Shown here: positions 24,860 through 32,977 of the stretch, one piece after another | Numbering within the stretch: position 1 is the stretch's first letter | Layout: each line of letters begins with the position of its first letter | DNA from: Streptomyces sp. NBC_00461 | GTDB taxonomy: Bacteria > Actinomycetota > Actinomycetes > Streptomycetales > Streptomycetaceae | Direction of reading: 5' to 3' | DNA length: 64,000 bases | NCBI RefSeq assembly: GCF_036013935.1 | Contig: NZ_CP107902.1 | Span: forward strand, 9,705,001-9,769,000 | The notes under the pieces: generated by a model | What the model saw: the letters and a program-made list of their open reading frames with translations, nothing else | The model's database searches: none | Told to the model about the DNA's origin: nothing | Translations under genes and position numbers: made by a program

Positions 24860-25654
24860 ATGGCCGTACAACCTGAGGGAACCCCCTGTTGGGCCGACGC
24901 GATGTTCGGCGACGTCGAGGGAGCGAAGAACTTCTACGGTGACGTACTCGGCTGGACCTTCGGCGAGGCGTCGTCGGAGTACGGCAACTACACCCAGGCC
25001 TACGTGGACGGCAAGGCGGTCGCCGCCGTGGTGCCGCCGATGCCCGGCCAGGAGGGCCACTCACAGTGGTGCCTGTACTTCGCGTCGCCGGACGCCGCCG
25101 CCACCGCCGCGAGAATCCGGGAGAACGGCGGCCAGGTGCTGATGGAGCCGATGCAGGTCGGCGAGTTCGGCACCATGTGCATCGCCAGCGAGCCCAGCGG
25201 CGCCGTCTTCGGCGTGTGGCAGGGCGGCACCCACGAGGGCTTCGAGGTGACCGCAGTGCCGGGCGCCTACGGCTGGGCCGAGGTCTTCACCCGCGAACCG
25301 GAGAAAGCGGACGCCTTCTTCACTGCCGTCTTCGGGTACTCGGCGCAGCAGGTCGTCGACGACGCGGTCGACTTCCGTATGTTCAACCTCGGTGACACCA
25401 CGGTCCTGGGCCGGATGAAGATGGGCGACGAGTTCCCGCCCCAGGTGCCCTCCTACATCAATCTGTACTTCGTCGTCCCGGACTGCGACGACGCCGTGGC
25501 CAAGGCGACCAAGCTCGGCGGCGTCCTGCGCTTCGGACCGATGGACAGCCCGTACGGCAGGTTCGCGGCACTCAGCGACCCGCAGGGCGCGAACTTCTCG
25601 GTGATCGACCTCACGCGGTCCGAGGGAGAGCTGCCGAAGACCGAGGACGTCTGA
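24860..25654 (+). CDS. Two-domain VOC (glyoxalase/bleomycin-resistance fold) protein
   Basis: A 264-residue protein of two vicinal-oxygen-chelate domains. Domain one starts GTPCWADAMFGDVEGAKNFY and ends with FGVWQGGTHEGF. Domain two starts YGWAEVFTREPEKADAFFTA and ends with FAALSDPQGANFSVIDL. Both halves carry the paired beta-alpha-beta-beta-beta pattern. Streptomyces proteins of this type are annotated as glyoxalase-like or hydroxylase accessory proteins, and no metal triad is complete enough to name a reaction. ATG 24860 has GGGAGAGGG upstream. Confidence 0.85.
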   Translation: MAVQPEGTPCWADAMFGDVEGAKNFYGDVLGWTFGEASSEYGNYTQAYVDGKAVAAVVPPMPGQEGHSQWCLYFASPDAAATAARIRENGGQVLMEPMQVGEFGTMCIASEPSGAVFGVWQGGTHEGFEVTAVPGAYGWAEVFTREPEKADAFFTAVFGYSAQQVVDDAVDFRMFNLGDTTVLGRMKMGDEFPPQVPSYINLYFVVPDCDDAVAKATKLGGVLRFGPMDSPYGRFAALSDPQGANFSVIDLTRSEGELPKTEDV

Positions 25655-25743
25655 CCACGTCTGACCGCGGACGTCTGCCTACGTCCTCGGACGTCTCCAG
25701 GAGGGTGCTGGAGGCCCCGTCCGCCCGTGGGATGATCGAGCCC

Positions 25744-26427
25744 ATGGGTGAACGTGTGGTGGCCGCGTGCGACGGGGCCTCGAAGGGAAATCCGGGACCG
25801 GCGGGCTGGGCGTGGGTGGTCTCCGACGACTCCGAGACACCGGCCCGCTGGGAGGCGGGGCCGCTCGGCAAGGCCACCAACAACGTCGCCGAACTCACCG
25901 CGCTGGAACGCCTGTTGGCGGCGACCGACCCCGGCGTCCCGCTGGAGGTCCGCATGGACTCCCAGTACGCCATGAAGGCGGTCACCACCTGGCTGCCCGG
26001 CTGGAAGCGCAACGGCTGGAAGACGTCCGCCGGCAAGCCGGTCGCCAACCAGGAACTGGTCGTGCGCATCGACGAACTGCTCGACGGCCGCTCGGTCGAC
26101 TTCCGTTACGTACCCGCCCACCAGGTCGACGGCGACCCGCTCAACGACTTCGCCGACCGCGCCGCCAGCCAGGCCGCGAAGGTGCAGGAGCCCGCGGGCA
26201 GCGCACTGGGTTCGGCCGAGCCGCCGCCCTCCGCGGACACTCCGAAGGCGAGCGCCCCGCGCCGCAAGCCCGCCGCGTCCCGGCAGCGCGGCGACTCGTC
26301 CCGCACCCTGAAGGCGAAGTTCCCCGGCCGCTGTCTGTGCGGCCGTTCCTACGCGGCAGGCGAGACCATCGCCAAGAACGCGCAGGGCTGGGGGCACCCG
26401 GAGTGCCGTACGGCGGAGGCCGGTTAG
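25744..26427 (+). CDS. rnhA: Ribonuclease HI with C-terminal Cys/His motif
   Basis: A 227-residue protein. The N-terminal 140 residues are RNase HI: Asp in VVAACDGASKGNPGPAG, Glu in NNVAELTALERLL, Asp in VRMDSQYAM and the last Asp in DPLNDFADRAA, preceded by the handle-like LPGWKRNGWKTSAGKPVANQ. It cuts RNA in RNA-DNA hybrids. After a linker rich in Ala, Pro and Ser comes CLCGRSYAAGETIAKNAQGW and GHPEC, a possible zinc-binding motif not needed for catalysis. ATG 25744 is chosen by similarity; ATG 25732 is also in frame. Its last codons form one arm of a 17-bp hairpin. Confidence 0.9.
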   Translation: MGERVVAACDGASKGNPGPAGWAWVVSDDSETPARWEAGPLGKATNNVAELTALERLLAATDPGVPLEVRMDSQYAMKAVTTWLPGWKRNGWKTSAGKPVANQELVVRIDELLDGRSVDFRYVPAHQVDGDPLNDFADRAASQAAKVQEPAGSALGSAEPPPSADTPKASAPRRKPAASRQRGDSSRTLKAKFPGRCLCGRSYAAGETIAKNAQGWGHPECRTAEAG

Positions 26428-26444
26428 GGCCTCCGCCGTACGGC
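26405..26444. terminator. 17-bp perfect hairpin overlapping the RNase HI stop codon
   Basis: Positions 26405-26421 pair perfectly with 26428-26444, leaving the loop GGTTAG that contains the TAG stop. It lies between convergent genes (RNase HI and the SRPBCC gene ending at 26472) and probably terminates both. Confidence 0.8.
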
Positions 26445-26471
26445 AAGGTGCCGGTCGGGATGCGGCGTCGG

Positions 26472-26924
26472 TCAGACGATCACGCCGCGCCACTCCCCGG
26501 ACTCCTGGCCGCGCTCCTCGATGAACTTCTTGAAGCGCTCGAGGTCGCCCTTGGTCTGCCGCTTCACGAACCCGAGCCTGTCGCCGACCTGCTCGGTGAG
26601 GCTGTCCGGATGGAAGTCCAGCTGCAACATGACCTTGGTGTGGCTGTCGTCGAGACGGTGGAACGTCACCGCTCCGGCCTGCCGGGCCTGGCCCGCGACG
26701 GTCGTCCAGGCGACCCGCTCGTCCGGGATCTGCTCGGTGATCTCCGCGTCGAACTCACGGTGCACACCGTTCACGCTGGTCACCCAGTGGGTGAGCGTGT
26801 CGGTGCGCTGTTCGATGCGATCGACGCCGTTCATGAACTCGGGGAACGTCTCGAACTGAGTCCACTGGTTGTAGGCGGTGTGCACCGGGACGCCGACCTC
26901 GATGGATTCCTCGACCTGCGACAC
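26472..26924 (-). CDS. SRPBCC family (polyketide cyclase/START-like) protein
   Basis: A 150-residue helix-grip protein. It starts SQVEESIEVGVPVHTAYNQW and continues TQFETFPEFMNGVDRIEQRT, typical of the SRPBCC/COQ10-like group, and ends with a long C-terminal helix (TKGDLERFKKFIEERGQESG). Members bind hydrophobic ligands or aid cyclisations; no function is fixed here. GTG 26924 has AGGAGG upstream at a good distance. The open frame extends further but without a site. It is divergent from the MFS gene, and the double operator between them could affect both. Confidence 0.85.
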   Translation of the reverse strand: MSQVEESIEVGVPVHTAYNQWTQFETFPEFMNGVDRIEQRTDTLTHWVTSVNGVHREFDAEITEQIPDERVAWTTVAGQARQAGAVTFHRLDDSHTKVMLQLDFHPDSLTEQVGDRLGFVKRQTKGDLERFKKFIEERGQESGEWRGVIV

Positions 26925-27044
26925 GGGTGAACCCCTCCTTCTCATCGGTTGCGTCCGGCGCGGGTACCCGTGACCTGCGGAGCAAACCACCCTCGCACCC
27001 GTCCCGTGCCCGCACGGGACGGGTGCTCCGCGTTCGGTCGCCAC

Positions 27045-27090
27045 TTGGGTGAATGGCTATTCACCGGCTATGGTGAATAGCCATTCACCC
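27045..27090. promoter_or_regulatory. Perfect 19-bp inverted repeat: double TetR-type operator with embedded promoter
   Basis: Positions 27047-27065 are the exact reverse complement of 27072-27090, with a 6-bp spacer. Each arm is itself a dyad, GGTGAAT-N4-ATTCACC, so two identical operators lie 25 bp apart. A plausible -35 (TTGGGT, 27045-27050) and -10 (TATGGT, 27069-27074) with 18-bp spacing are inside, so binding would block transcription of the MFS-TetR operon. Confidence 0.78.
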
Positions 27091-27119
27091 GTTCCTTTCC
27101 GTGCCGTGATGGAGTGCCG

Positions 27120-28601
27120 ATGGACCAGCCGGGCCCGATACCCCGCACCCCGGAAACGGGAGCCCTGCGCGACCGGCTCACCATTCCGGTGCTGGCGTTC
27201 GGTGGCATCCTCATGGCCGTCATGCAGACCGTCGTCGTACCGCTCCTGCCCGACCTGCCCCGGCTGACGAACTCCTCGCCGGGCGCGGTGTCCTGGATGG
27301 TCACGGCGACCCTGCTGTCGGGTGCCGTGCTCACGCCCGTGCTCGGCCGGGCCGGCGACATGTACGGCAAGCGCAGGGTGCTGACGGCGGCCCTCGTCCT
27401 GATGACCGTCGGCTCGGTGATGTGCGCCCTGTCGTCCGACATCGTCGTACTCATCACGGCCCGCGCGCTGCAGGGCGCCGCCGCCGCCGTGGTGCCGTTG
27501 TCGATCAGCATCCTGCGCGACGAACTGCCCCCGGAACGCCGGGGCTCCGCGGTCGCCCTGATGAGCTCCACCGTCGGCATCGGCGCCGCCCTGGGCCTGC
27601 CGCTGGCCGCCCTGGTCGTGCAGTACGCCGACTGGCACACCATGTTCTGGCTGACCAGCGGCCTCGGCGTGCTCGGCGTGACGGCCGTGTGGTGGGCGGT
27701 CAAGGAGTCGCCGGTGCGCGAGCCGGGCCGGTTCGACGTGGCGGGCACGCTGGGGCTGGCCGTCGGACTGGTGTGCCTCCTGCTCGGGGTGTCGCAGGGT
27801 GGCCAGTGGGGCTGGGGGAGCCCGCGGGTCCTGGGACTGTTCGCCGCCGCCGTCGTCGTCATGGCCCTGTGGTGGTGGCAGCAACTGCGCACCGAACGGC
27901 CGCTGGTCGACCTGCGGCTGGTCGCACGGCCCCGCGTCGGCCTGTCCCACGTGGCGGCGCTGCTCACCGGGTTCGCCTTCTACGCCAACTCCCTGGTGAC
28001 GGCCCAGCTGGTGCAGGCACCGAAGGCCACCGGGTACGGGCTCGGCCTTTCGATCGTGGAAACCGGCCTGTGCCTGCTGCCCGGCGGTGTCACCATGCTG
28101 GTGTTCTCGCCCCTTTCGGCCCGGATCTCCGCGGCCCGCGGCCCGCGGATCACGCTCGCCCTCGGGGCAGCGGTCATCGCCTGCGGCTACGCGGTGCGCA
28201 TCGCCGACAGCCGCGACCTGTGGATGATCATCCTGGGTGCGACGGTGGTGGCGACCGGAACCACCCTCGCCTACTCGGCCCTGCCCACCCTGATCCTGCG
28301 CGCCGTCCCGGCCGAGCAGACCGCCTCCGCCAACGGCGTCAACGTCCTGATGCGCACGATCGGCCAGGCAGTCTCCAGCGCCGCCGTGGCCGCTGTCCTG
28401 GTACACCACACCAGCCTGGTCGGCGGGGCCCCCGTGCCCACCCTGCACGGCTATCTGCTCGCCTTCGGGATCGCCGGCGTGATCGCCCTGGCGGCCGGCG
28501 TCGCGGCCCTGACGATTCCCGGCGACCCGCCGACGGGCGGGACACGCCGGGCCCGCGGCCGCACCCGGGACAGCCGCGACGAGGCCCTGGAGGGAGCATG
28601 A
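27120..28601 (+). CDS. MFS multidrug-type exporter (DHA2-like, 14 helices)
   Basis: A 493-residue integral membrane transporter. Motif A-like GRAGDMYGKRRVLTAALVLM follows helix 2, and helix 5 carries GIGAALGLPLAALV, the antiporter motif C region. The pattern of about 14 helices and the N-terminal MVTATLLSGAVLTPVLG fit proton-driven drug exporters of the DHA2 family. ATG 27120 has GGAG 5 nt upstream. Its stop overlaps the TetR start (ATGA), giving a coupled exporter-regulator operon. The double operator upstream suggests repression by that TetR and induction by a transported compound, probably an antibiotic or toxic metabolite. Confidence 0.92.
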   Translation: MDQPGPIPRTPETGALRDRLTIPVLAFGGILMAVMQTVVVPLLPDLPRLTNSSPGAVSWMVTATLLSGAVLTPVLGRAGDMYGKRRVLTAALVLMTVGSVMCALSSDIVVLITARALQGAAAAVVPLSISILRDELPPERRGSAVALMSSTVGIGAALGLPLAALVVQYADWHTMFWLTSGLGVLGVTAVWWAVKESPVREPGRFDVAGTLGLAVGLVCLLLGVSQGGQWGWGSPRVLGLFAAAVVVMALWWWQQLRTERPLVDLRLVARPRVGLSHVAALLTGFAFYANSLVTAQLVQAPKATGYGLGLSIVETGLCLLPGGVTMLVFSPLSARISAARGPRITLALGAAVIACGYAVRIADSRDLWMIILGATVVATGTTLAYSALPTLILRAVPAEQTASANGVNVLMRTIGQAVSSAAVAAVLVHHTSLVGGAPVPTLHGYLLAFGIAGVIALAAGVAALTIPGDPPTGGTRRARGRTRDSRDEALEGA

Positions 28602-29251
28602 GTGCCGTGAGCACTCCTCCCACCGAGTCCGGGTCCGAGTCCGGGTCCGAGTCCGGGTCCGAGTCCGAGTCCGGGTCCGCGCCCGTCCGCCGGGACGCCG
28701 AGGCGACCAAGGCGGCCATCCTCAAGGCGGCCCGGCATCTGCTGGCCCGGCACGCCCACGCCGACATCACGCTCAAGGCGGTCGCCGAACGCGCCGGTGT
28801 GAGCCCGCCGTTGGTCCTGAAGTACTTCGGCAACAAGGACGCCCTCTTCGCCCGCGTCATGTCCTTCGAGACCGATGCCGACGCCCTGTTGGACGCCCCG
28901 CTGGACCGGCTCGGCCGGCACATGGTGCGGCACGTGCTGGTCAGCCAGTCGCAGCAGGGTGCCGATCCCGTCCTGCGGATCGTGTTCGCCCCCCTGCAGG
29001 GCGCCCAGGGCGACATCCTGCGCGCCAACTTCCGCACCCAGGTGACCGACCGCCTCACCGAGCGCCTCGACGGCCCCGACGCGGGCCTGCGCGCTGAGCT
29101 GGCCGTGGCCAACCTGCTCGGCCTGGGCGTGATGTACGGCATCGCGCGCGGCACGCGTGTGCGCGCTGCCGCGCTGGAGGACGTCGTGGACCGGTACGCG
29201 CCCGCGGTTCAGGCGCACCTCACTCCAGGCGGAGGAATCCAGCCGTCGTAG
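28598..29251 (+). CDS. TetR/AcrR family transcriptional regulator
   Basis: A 217-residue repressor. Residues 1-30 are Ser/Glu/Gly-rich because of a tandem DNA repeat. The TetR DNA-binding domain follows (ATKAAILKAARHLLARHAHA, ITLKAVAERAGVSPPLVLKY and FGNKDALF), then an all-helical ligand domain. The start ATG overlaps the MFS stop and has GGAGGGAGC upstream. It most likely binds the double operator at 27047-27090 and controls its own operon. The 3' end overlaps the convergent hydrolase gene by 32 bp. Confidence 0.9.
   Translation: MSAVSTPPTESGSESGSESGSESESGSAPVRRDAEATKAAILKAARHLLARHAHADITLKAVAERAGVSPPLVLKYFGNKDALFARVMSFETDADALLDAPLDRLGRHMVRHVLVSQSQQGADPVLRIVFAPLQGAQGDILRANFRTQVTDRLTERLDGPDAGLRAELAVANLLGLGVMYGIARGTRVRAAALEDVVDRYAPAVQAHLTPGGGIQPS
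28625..28678 (+). repeat. Tandem repeat coding for a Ser-Glu/Gly tail of the TetR regulator
   Basis: GAGTCCGGGTCC is repeated at 28625, 28637, 28649 and 28667, with a half unit at 28661. The array encodes alternating Glu-Ser and Gly-Ser pairs. Units are multiples of 6 bp, so copy-number change would keep the frame. Confidence 0.85.
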
Positions 29252-30068
29252 CCACGAACCGCTCGGGGTCGTCGAGCCACGGGAAATGCCCGGCGCCCGG
29301 CTGCACCACGAGCTCGGCGCTCGGGAAGAGCCCGGCGAACTCGGTCACCGCAGGCACGGGCGAATTGAGATCGAACTGCCCCGCCAGCACGCACACCGGC
29401 GCCTCGAACCGCGCCAGCGCCGCACGCGTGGCACCCGGTTCGAAGGCTCCCTCGGCGCCGAAGACCGCCGCGGCCTCCTCGTTCCGCTGCTCGCCACCCG
29501 CGACATGGTGTGCCTGGGCCGCCGCGTCCCAACGGCCGTACAGGAAAGGCGCGATGGCCTCCCAGCTGCCGGCCGTCGCCCGGCCGGCGGTGATGTCCTC
29601 CAGCGCGGCGAACGCCTCCGCGAACCACGGTTCGTCGTGGCGAAGCAGCGCCGTCTCACGCCGCACCTCCCCGGGGACGGCGATCCCGACGGCCGTCACG
29701 CTCGGCGTGATCAGCGCGAGCCGGCGCACCCGCTTCGGGTGACGGACCGTGTACAGCACCGCCGGATTGGTGCCGGCCGAGTGTCCGAGCAGATCCACGG
29801 TGTCGAGGCCGAGGTGCTCGCGCAGGGCCTCCACGTCGTCGACCAGGCGGTCACAGCGGTACGTGGCGGGGTCCTTCGGCGCTTCGGACGAACCGGTGCC
29901 CCGAAGGTCCGGCAGGATCAGCCGCCGGTGCGCGGACAGACCGCCGAGCTCGCCCAGGTAGGCGGACGCCTGCATCGGACCGCCCGGCAGGCAGATCACC
30001 GGGGGCCCGTCCTCCCCGAACACGTGGTAGGCGAGCTTGGTCCCGTCGTATGCGGAGAAGGCAGGCAT
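29220..30068 (-). CDS. Alpha/beta hydrolase
   Basis: A 282-residue alpha/beta-fold hydrolase. It shows LPGGPMQASAYLGELG (oxyanion region), the nucleophile elbow LLGHSAGTNPAVLY with Ser in GHSAG, an Asp after AGQFDLNSP and the catalytic His in GAGHFPWLDDPERF. The arrangement resembles proline iminopeptidase and haloalkane-type hydrolases, but no cap signature decides the substrate. ATG 30068 follows a modest AGGG site. It converges on the TetR gene, overlapping by 32 bp, and is followed upstream on the same strand by the cholesterol-oxidase-like gene 40 bp away, so the two may be one transcript. Confidence 0.88.
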   Translation of the reverse strand: MPAFSAYDGTKLAYHVFGEDGPPVICLPGGPMQASAYLGELGGLSAHRRLILPDLRGTGSSEAPKDPATYRCDRLVDDVEALREHLGLDTVDLLGHSAGTNPAVLYTVRHPKRVRRLALITPSVTAVGIAVPGEVRRETALLRHDEPWFAEAFAALEDITAGRATAGSWEAIAPFLYGRWDAAAQAHHVAGGEQRNEEAAAVFGAEGAFEPGATRAALARFEAPVCVLAGQFDLNSPVPAVTEFAGLFPSAELVVQPGAGHFPWLDDPERFVATTAGFLRLE

Positions 30069-30108
30069 GGTGCAGACCCTGTCAGCGGCACCCCGCGGCG
30101 GCAACCGC

Positions 30109-31842
30109 TTATCGGAGCAGCCGGTCGAGGAACCCGTTCCCGAAGACACGATGCGGGTCGAGCCGGTCCAGGACCCCGGCCGCCCGCCCCCACACCGCCT
30201 CGCCGAACGAGGCGGGAATCGCGGTGCCCAGCACCTCCTCGTCGCTCCAGACGGCCTCGTCCGTGTAGGCCCAGCCCTTGGACCACTCGACGCGGGTGAG
30301 CGCGTGCTCCCCGTCGTAGGTGCGCAGCAGGAACTGCTCCAGCTCCCGCAGGAAGGCCTCCGCGTGCGGGGTGCCGGGCAGGGTCAGGACGTCCAGCCAC
30401 ACCGCCGTGTCCCACTCCGGGTGCGTCTCGCTCTGCCGCAGCGCGGACAGCAACGGGGCGCGGGCGCCGTCGAGTTCGGCGTCCGCCGGGTCGTCGAGGC
30501 CGGTCACCCTGATCTCGACCGAGCCGTTGACCGGGAAGCGGCCCAGTGCCGCGTACGCGTTCAGCCGCTCCCGGTAGAAGGACGTGAACTCGGCGACGAC
30601 GCGCTGCACCTGGGCCCGGGTGGTGAGGACGGCGTAGCCGTTGGCGTTGATCCGCAATGTGGTGGGCCGGAGGTAGAGCAGCGTGTTCTTGGAGGGGCCC
30701 CAGATGTCGGCGGACAGCGTCGCCACGAGTCCGAGAGCCGCCGCGTCGAACTGCGCGTTGCCCAGCACCGGAGCCAGATACCAGGCCGCCTCCGATGCCA
30801 TCCGCCCGACCAGGTCCGCCACGACGGTCGGAACACTGTCCGAGAACGGGTAGTTGTACGGCGTCGACACCCGCCGCGAGGTGAGCGGCCGGGTCGGCGA
30901 CACGCTCCACACCTTGAGCCAGGGGAACTCGGTGAAGGCGAACCAGATCGCCTCGACGCGTCCCGACCGGTCCAGGTGGCTCGCGACGGTGCGTCCGTCG
31001 GTGCCGGGCGCCGCGAAGAGTTCGGCGGCCGGAATGTCCGTACGGCTCACGCACCGCAGATTGACGTTCGCGCCCACCCGCAGCACGACCTCGGTCACCA
31101 GGGCGCGGCCGAGGTGGGTGAGCAGAGCCGCACAGTCCGCCTCGTCGCGGCCGTATGTCCGCAGCACGTACGCGGCTGCGTCCTCGTCCCACACGACAGC
31201 GGTGAGGGAGAGCACCAGATTGCTGAGCGATCCGTATGTGTGTCCGGGCAGCGGCTGCTCGCCCTGTGCGGGTACGGCGGTGCCGTGCGCGTCGACGGCG
31301 AGCGCGCCGCCCAGGGTCAGATCGCCGGGAGCGGGTGCGGCGGTGACGCCCAGGCCGTGCTCCTCCAGGTAGGTGAGCAGGGCTTCCAGGGTGACGCCGG
31401 TTCCGGCGCGCACCGCGGACGCCGAGTCCAGTGACAGGCCGGTGAGATGACGGGCGGTGTCGACGAGGAGGACGGGGGCGTCCGACTCGGTTCCCGCGGT
31501 GATCGTCAGTGGCGACCAGCCGTGCGCCGAACCCCGGGCGCGGACTCTCCAGCCGTGCCGCCAGGCCCAGTTGACGACGGCGATCACCTGGTCCGGGCCC
31601 GCCGGGGCGCAGGCCCACAGTCCGTCGGCGGTGATCTCGCCGACCCAGTTGCGGTAGGCAGAGCGGTAGAGGTCGACGCCCTCGGGGAAGTCCGGCAACT
31701 CCCGTGCCGCCACCGCCGGATCGGCGGCGATCAGGACGGGCGCGGCGGCCAGTGCGGCGGCCGAGAACAGGAAACCGCGACGGGTCCAGGACGGGTCTTG
31801 CGCCGCGCCGGACGCTAAGTTGCTCATTGAACTGTCGGTCAC
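30109..31842 (-). CDS. Cholesterol-oxidase-like FAD enzyme (type II, VAO family), Tat-exported
   Basis: A 577-residue flavoprotein. The Tat signal is TRRGFLFSAAALAAAPVLIA. The FAD-binding PCMH fold has RARGSAHGWSP (101-111), where His107 occupies the position of the histidine that binds FAD covalently in the Brevibacterium BCO2 cholesterol oxidase. A PGDLTLGGALAVDAHGTAVP segment follows, then a long substrate-binding domain and a C-terminal VFGNGFLDRLL. It should oxidise an alcohol, sterol or sugar-lactone-like, outside the cell with release of peroxide. Starts GTG 31842 and ATG 31827 are both possible. It is divergent from the second aldo/keto reductase across a palindrome-containing region. 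Confidence 0.87.
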   Translation of the reverse strand: MTDSSMSNLASGAAQDPSWTRRGFLFSAAALAAAPVLIAADPAVAARELPDFPEGVDLYRSAYRNWVGEITADGLWACAPAGPDQVIAVVNWAWRHGWRVRARGSAHGWSPLTITAGTESDAPVLLVDTARHLTGLSLDSASAVRAGTGVTLEALLTYLEEHGLGVTAAPAPGDLTLGGALAVDAHGTAVPAQGEQPLPGHTYGSLSNLVLSLTAVVWDEDAAAYVLRTYGRDEADCAALLTHLGRALVTEVVLRVGANVNLRCVSRTDIPAAELFAAPGTDGRTVASHLDRSGRVEAIWFAFTEFPWLKVWSVSPTRPLTSRRVSTPYNYPFSDSVPTVVADLVGRMASEAAWYLAPVLGNAQFDAAALGLVATLSADIWGPSKNTLLYLRPTTLRINANGYAVLTTRAQVQRVVAEFTSFYRERLNAYAALGRFPVNGSVEIRVTGLDDPADAELDGARAPLLSALRQSETHPEWDTAVWLDVLTLPGTPHAEAFLRELEQFLLRTYDGEHALTRVEWSKGWAYTDEAVWSDEEVLGTAIPASFGEAVWGRAAGVLDRLDPHRVFGNGFLDRLLR

Positions 31843-31893
31843 GCGCTCACGCTAGAGGCCTGTTGACACGCGCCGCCTTGCTGTCGAGTCACG

Positions 31894-31909
31894 TCACTCA
31901 TGTGAGTGA
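31894..31909. promoter_or_regulatory. Palindrome in the divergent promoter region
   Basis: TCACTCA-TG-TGAGTGA is a perfect 7-bp inverted repeat with a 2-bp spacer, halfway between the starts of the cholesterol-oxidase-like gene (minus) and the aldo/keto reductase (plus). It could control both. Confidence 0.55.
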
Positions 31910-31978
31910 ATGATGTGCAGGTAGCGCCCCGGATCGATCGGTTCCGCGTAAGGGCGTGACGGATGGGAGACTGACGCC

Positions 31979-32962
31979 ATGGACGAGCGCACATTCGGTA
32001 GGTCGGGTCAGCACGCATCCGTCGTCGGTCTCGGGACGTGGCAGCTGGGCGCCGACTGGGGAGACGTCGACGACAAGGAAGCCCTCGCGGTGCTGGAGGC
32101 GGCGGCCGAGTCGGGGGTGACCTTCTTCGACACCGCCGACGTGTACGGCGACGGGCGCAGCGAGCAGACCGTCGCGGCGTTCCTCGCCGGCCGGCCGGAC
32201 CTGCATGTGCTGGTCGCCACGAAGATGGGCCGCCGCGTCGACCAGATCCCCGAGAACTACGTCCTCGACAACTTCCGTGCCTGGAACGACCGTTCGCGGC
32301 GCAACCTCGGCGTCGACCGCATCGACCTCGTACAGCTGCACTGCCCGCCCACGTCCGTCTACTCCACGGACGAGGTGTTCGACGCCCTCGACACCCTGGT
32401 CGAGGAGGAGCGCATCGCGGCGTACGGAGTCAGCGTGGAGACCTGCGCGGAGGCGCTGACCGCGATCGCCCGCCCGAACGTGGCGAGCGTGCAGATCATC
32501 CTCAACGCCTTCCGCATGAAGCCGCTGCGCGAGGTCCTGCCGGCCGCCCAGCAGGCCGGCGTCGGCGTCATCGCCCGGGTCCCGCTCGCCTCCGGCCTGC
32601 TGTCGGGCAAGTACACCAAGGACACCGTCTTCCCCGAGAACGACCACCGCACCTACAACCGGCACGGCGAGGCCTTCGACGTGGGCGAGACCTTCTCCGG
32701 CGTCGACTACACGACGGGTGTAGAGGCCGCCGCCGAGTTCTCCGCGCTCGCCCCCGAGGGATACACCCCGGCCCAGCTCGCCCTGCGCTGGATCGTCGAG
32801 CAGCCGGGAGTCACCACCGTGATCCCCGGCGCCCGCTCGCCCGAGCAGGCCCGTGCCAACGCGGCCGCGGCCAGGCTCCCGCAGCCCGGCGACGCGACAC
32901 TCACCGCGATCCGGGACCTCTACGACCGCCGGATCAAGGACCAGGTGGAAGGCCGCTGGTAG
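31979..32962 (+). CDS. Aldo/keto reductase
   Basis: A 327-residue AKR with the catalytic Asp and Tyr in FFDTADVYGDGRSE, Lys in VATKMGRR and His in DLVQLHCPP. The NADPH-binding end is IPGARSPEQARANAAAA. The region TKDTVFPENDHRTYNRHGEA is typical of the AKR11/AKR13-like group of Gram-positive bacteria, whose members reduce varied aldehydes. GGGAGA lies upstream of ATG 31979. It may be co-regulated with the divergent flavoprotein. Confidence 0.9.
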   Translation: MDERTFGRSGQHASVVGLGTWQLGADWGDVDDKEALAVLEAAAESGVTFFDTADVYGDGRSEQTVAAFLAGRPDLHVLVATKMGRRVDQIPENYVLDNFRAWNDRSRRNLGVDRIDLVQLHCPPTSVYSTDEVFDALDTLVEEERIAAYGVSVETCAEALTAIARPNVASVQIILNAFRMKPLREVLPAAQQAGVGVIARVPLASGLLSGKYTKDTVFPENDHRTYNRHGEAFDVGETFSGVDYTTGVEAAAEFSALAPEGYTPAQLALRWIVEQPGVTTVIPGARSPEQARANAAAARLPQPGDATLTAIRDLYDRRIKDQVEGRW

Positions 32963-32977
32963 GGGCGAAGGACCCGC

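Noticed and set aside
26405..26444. Integration (att) site at the long perfect inverted repeat
   Set aside because: It sits between two convergent housekeeping-type genes, no integrase or duplicated copy is present, and a terminator explains it.
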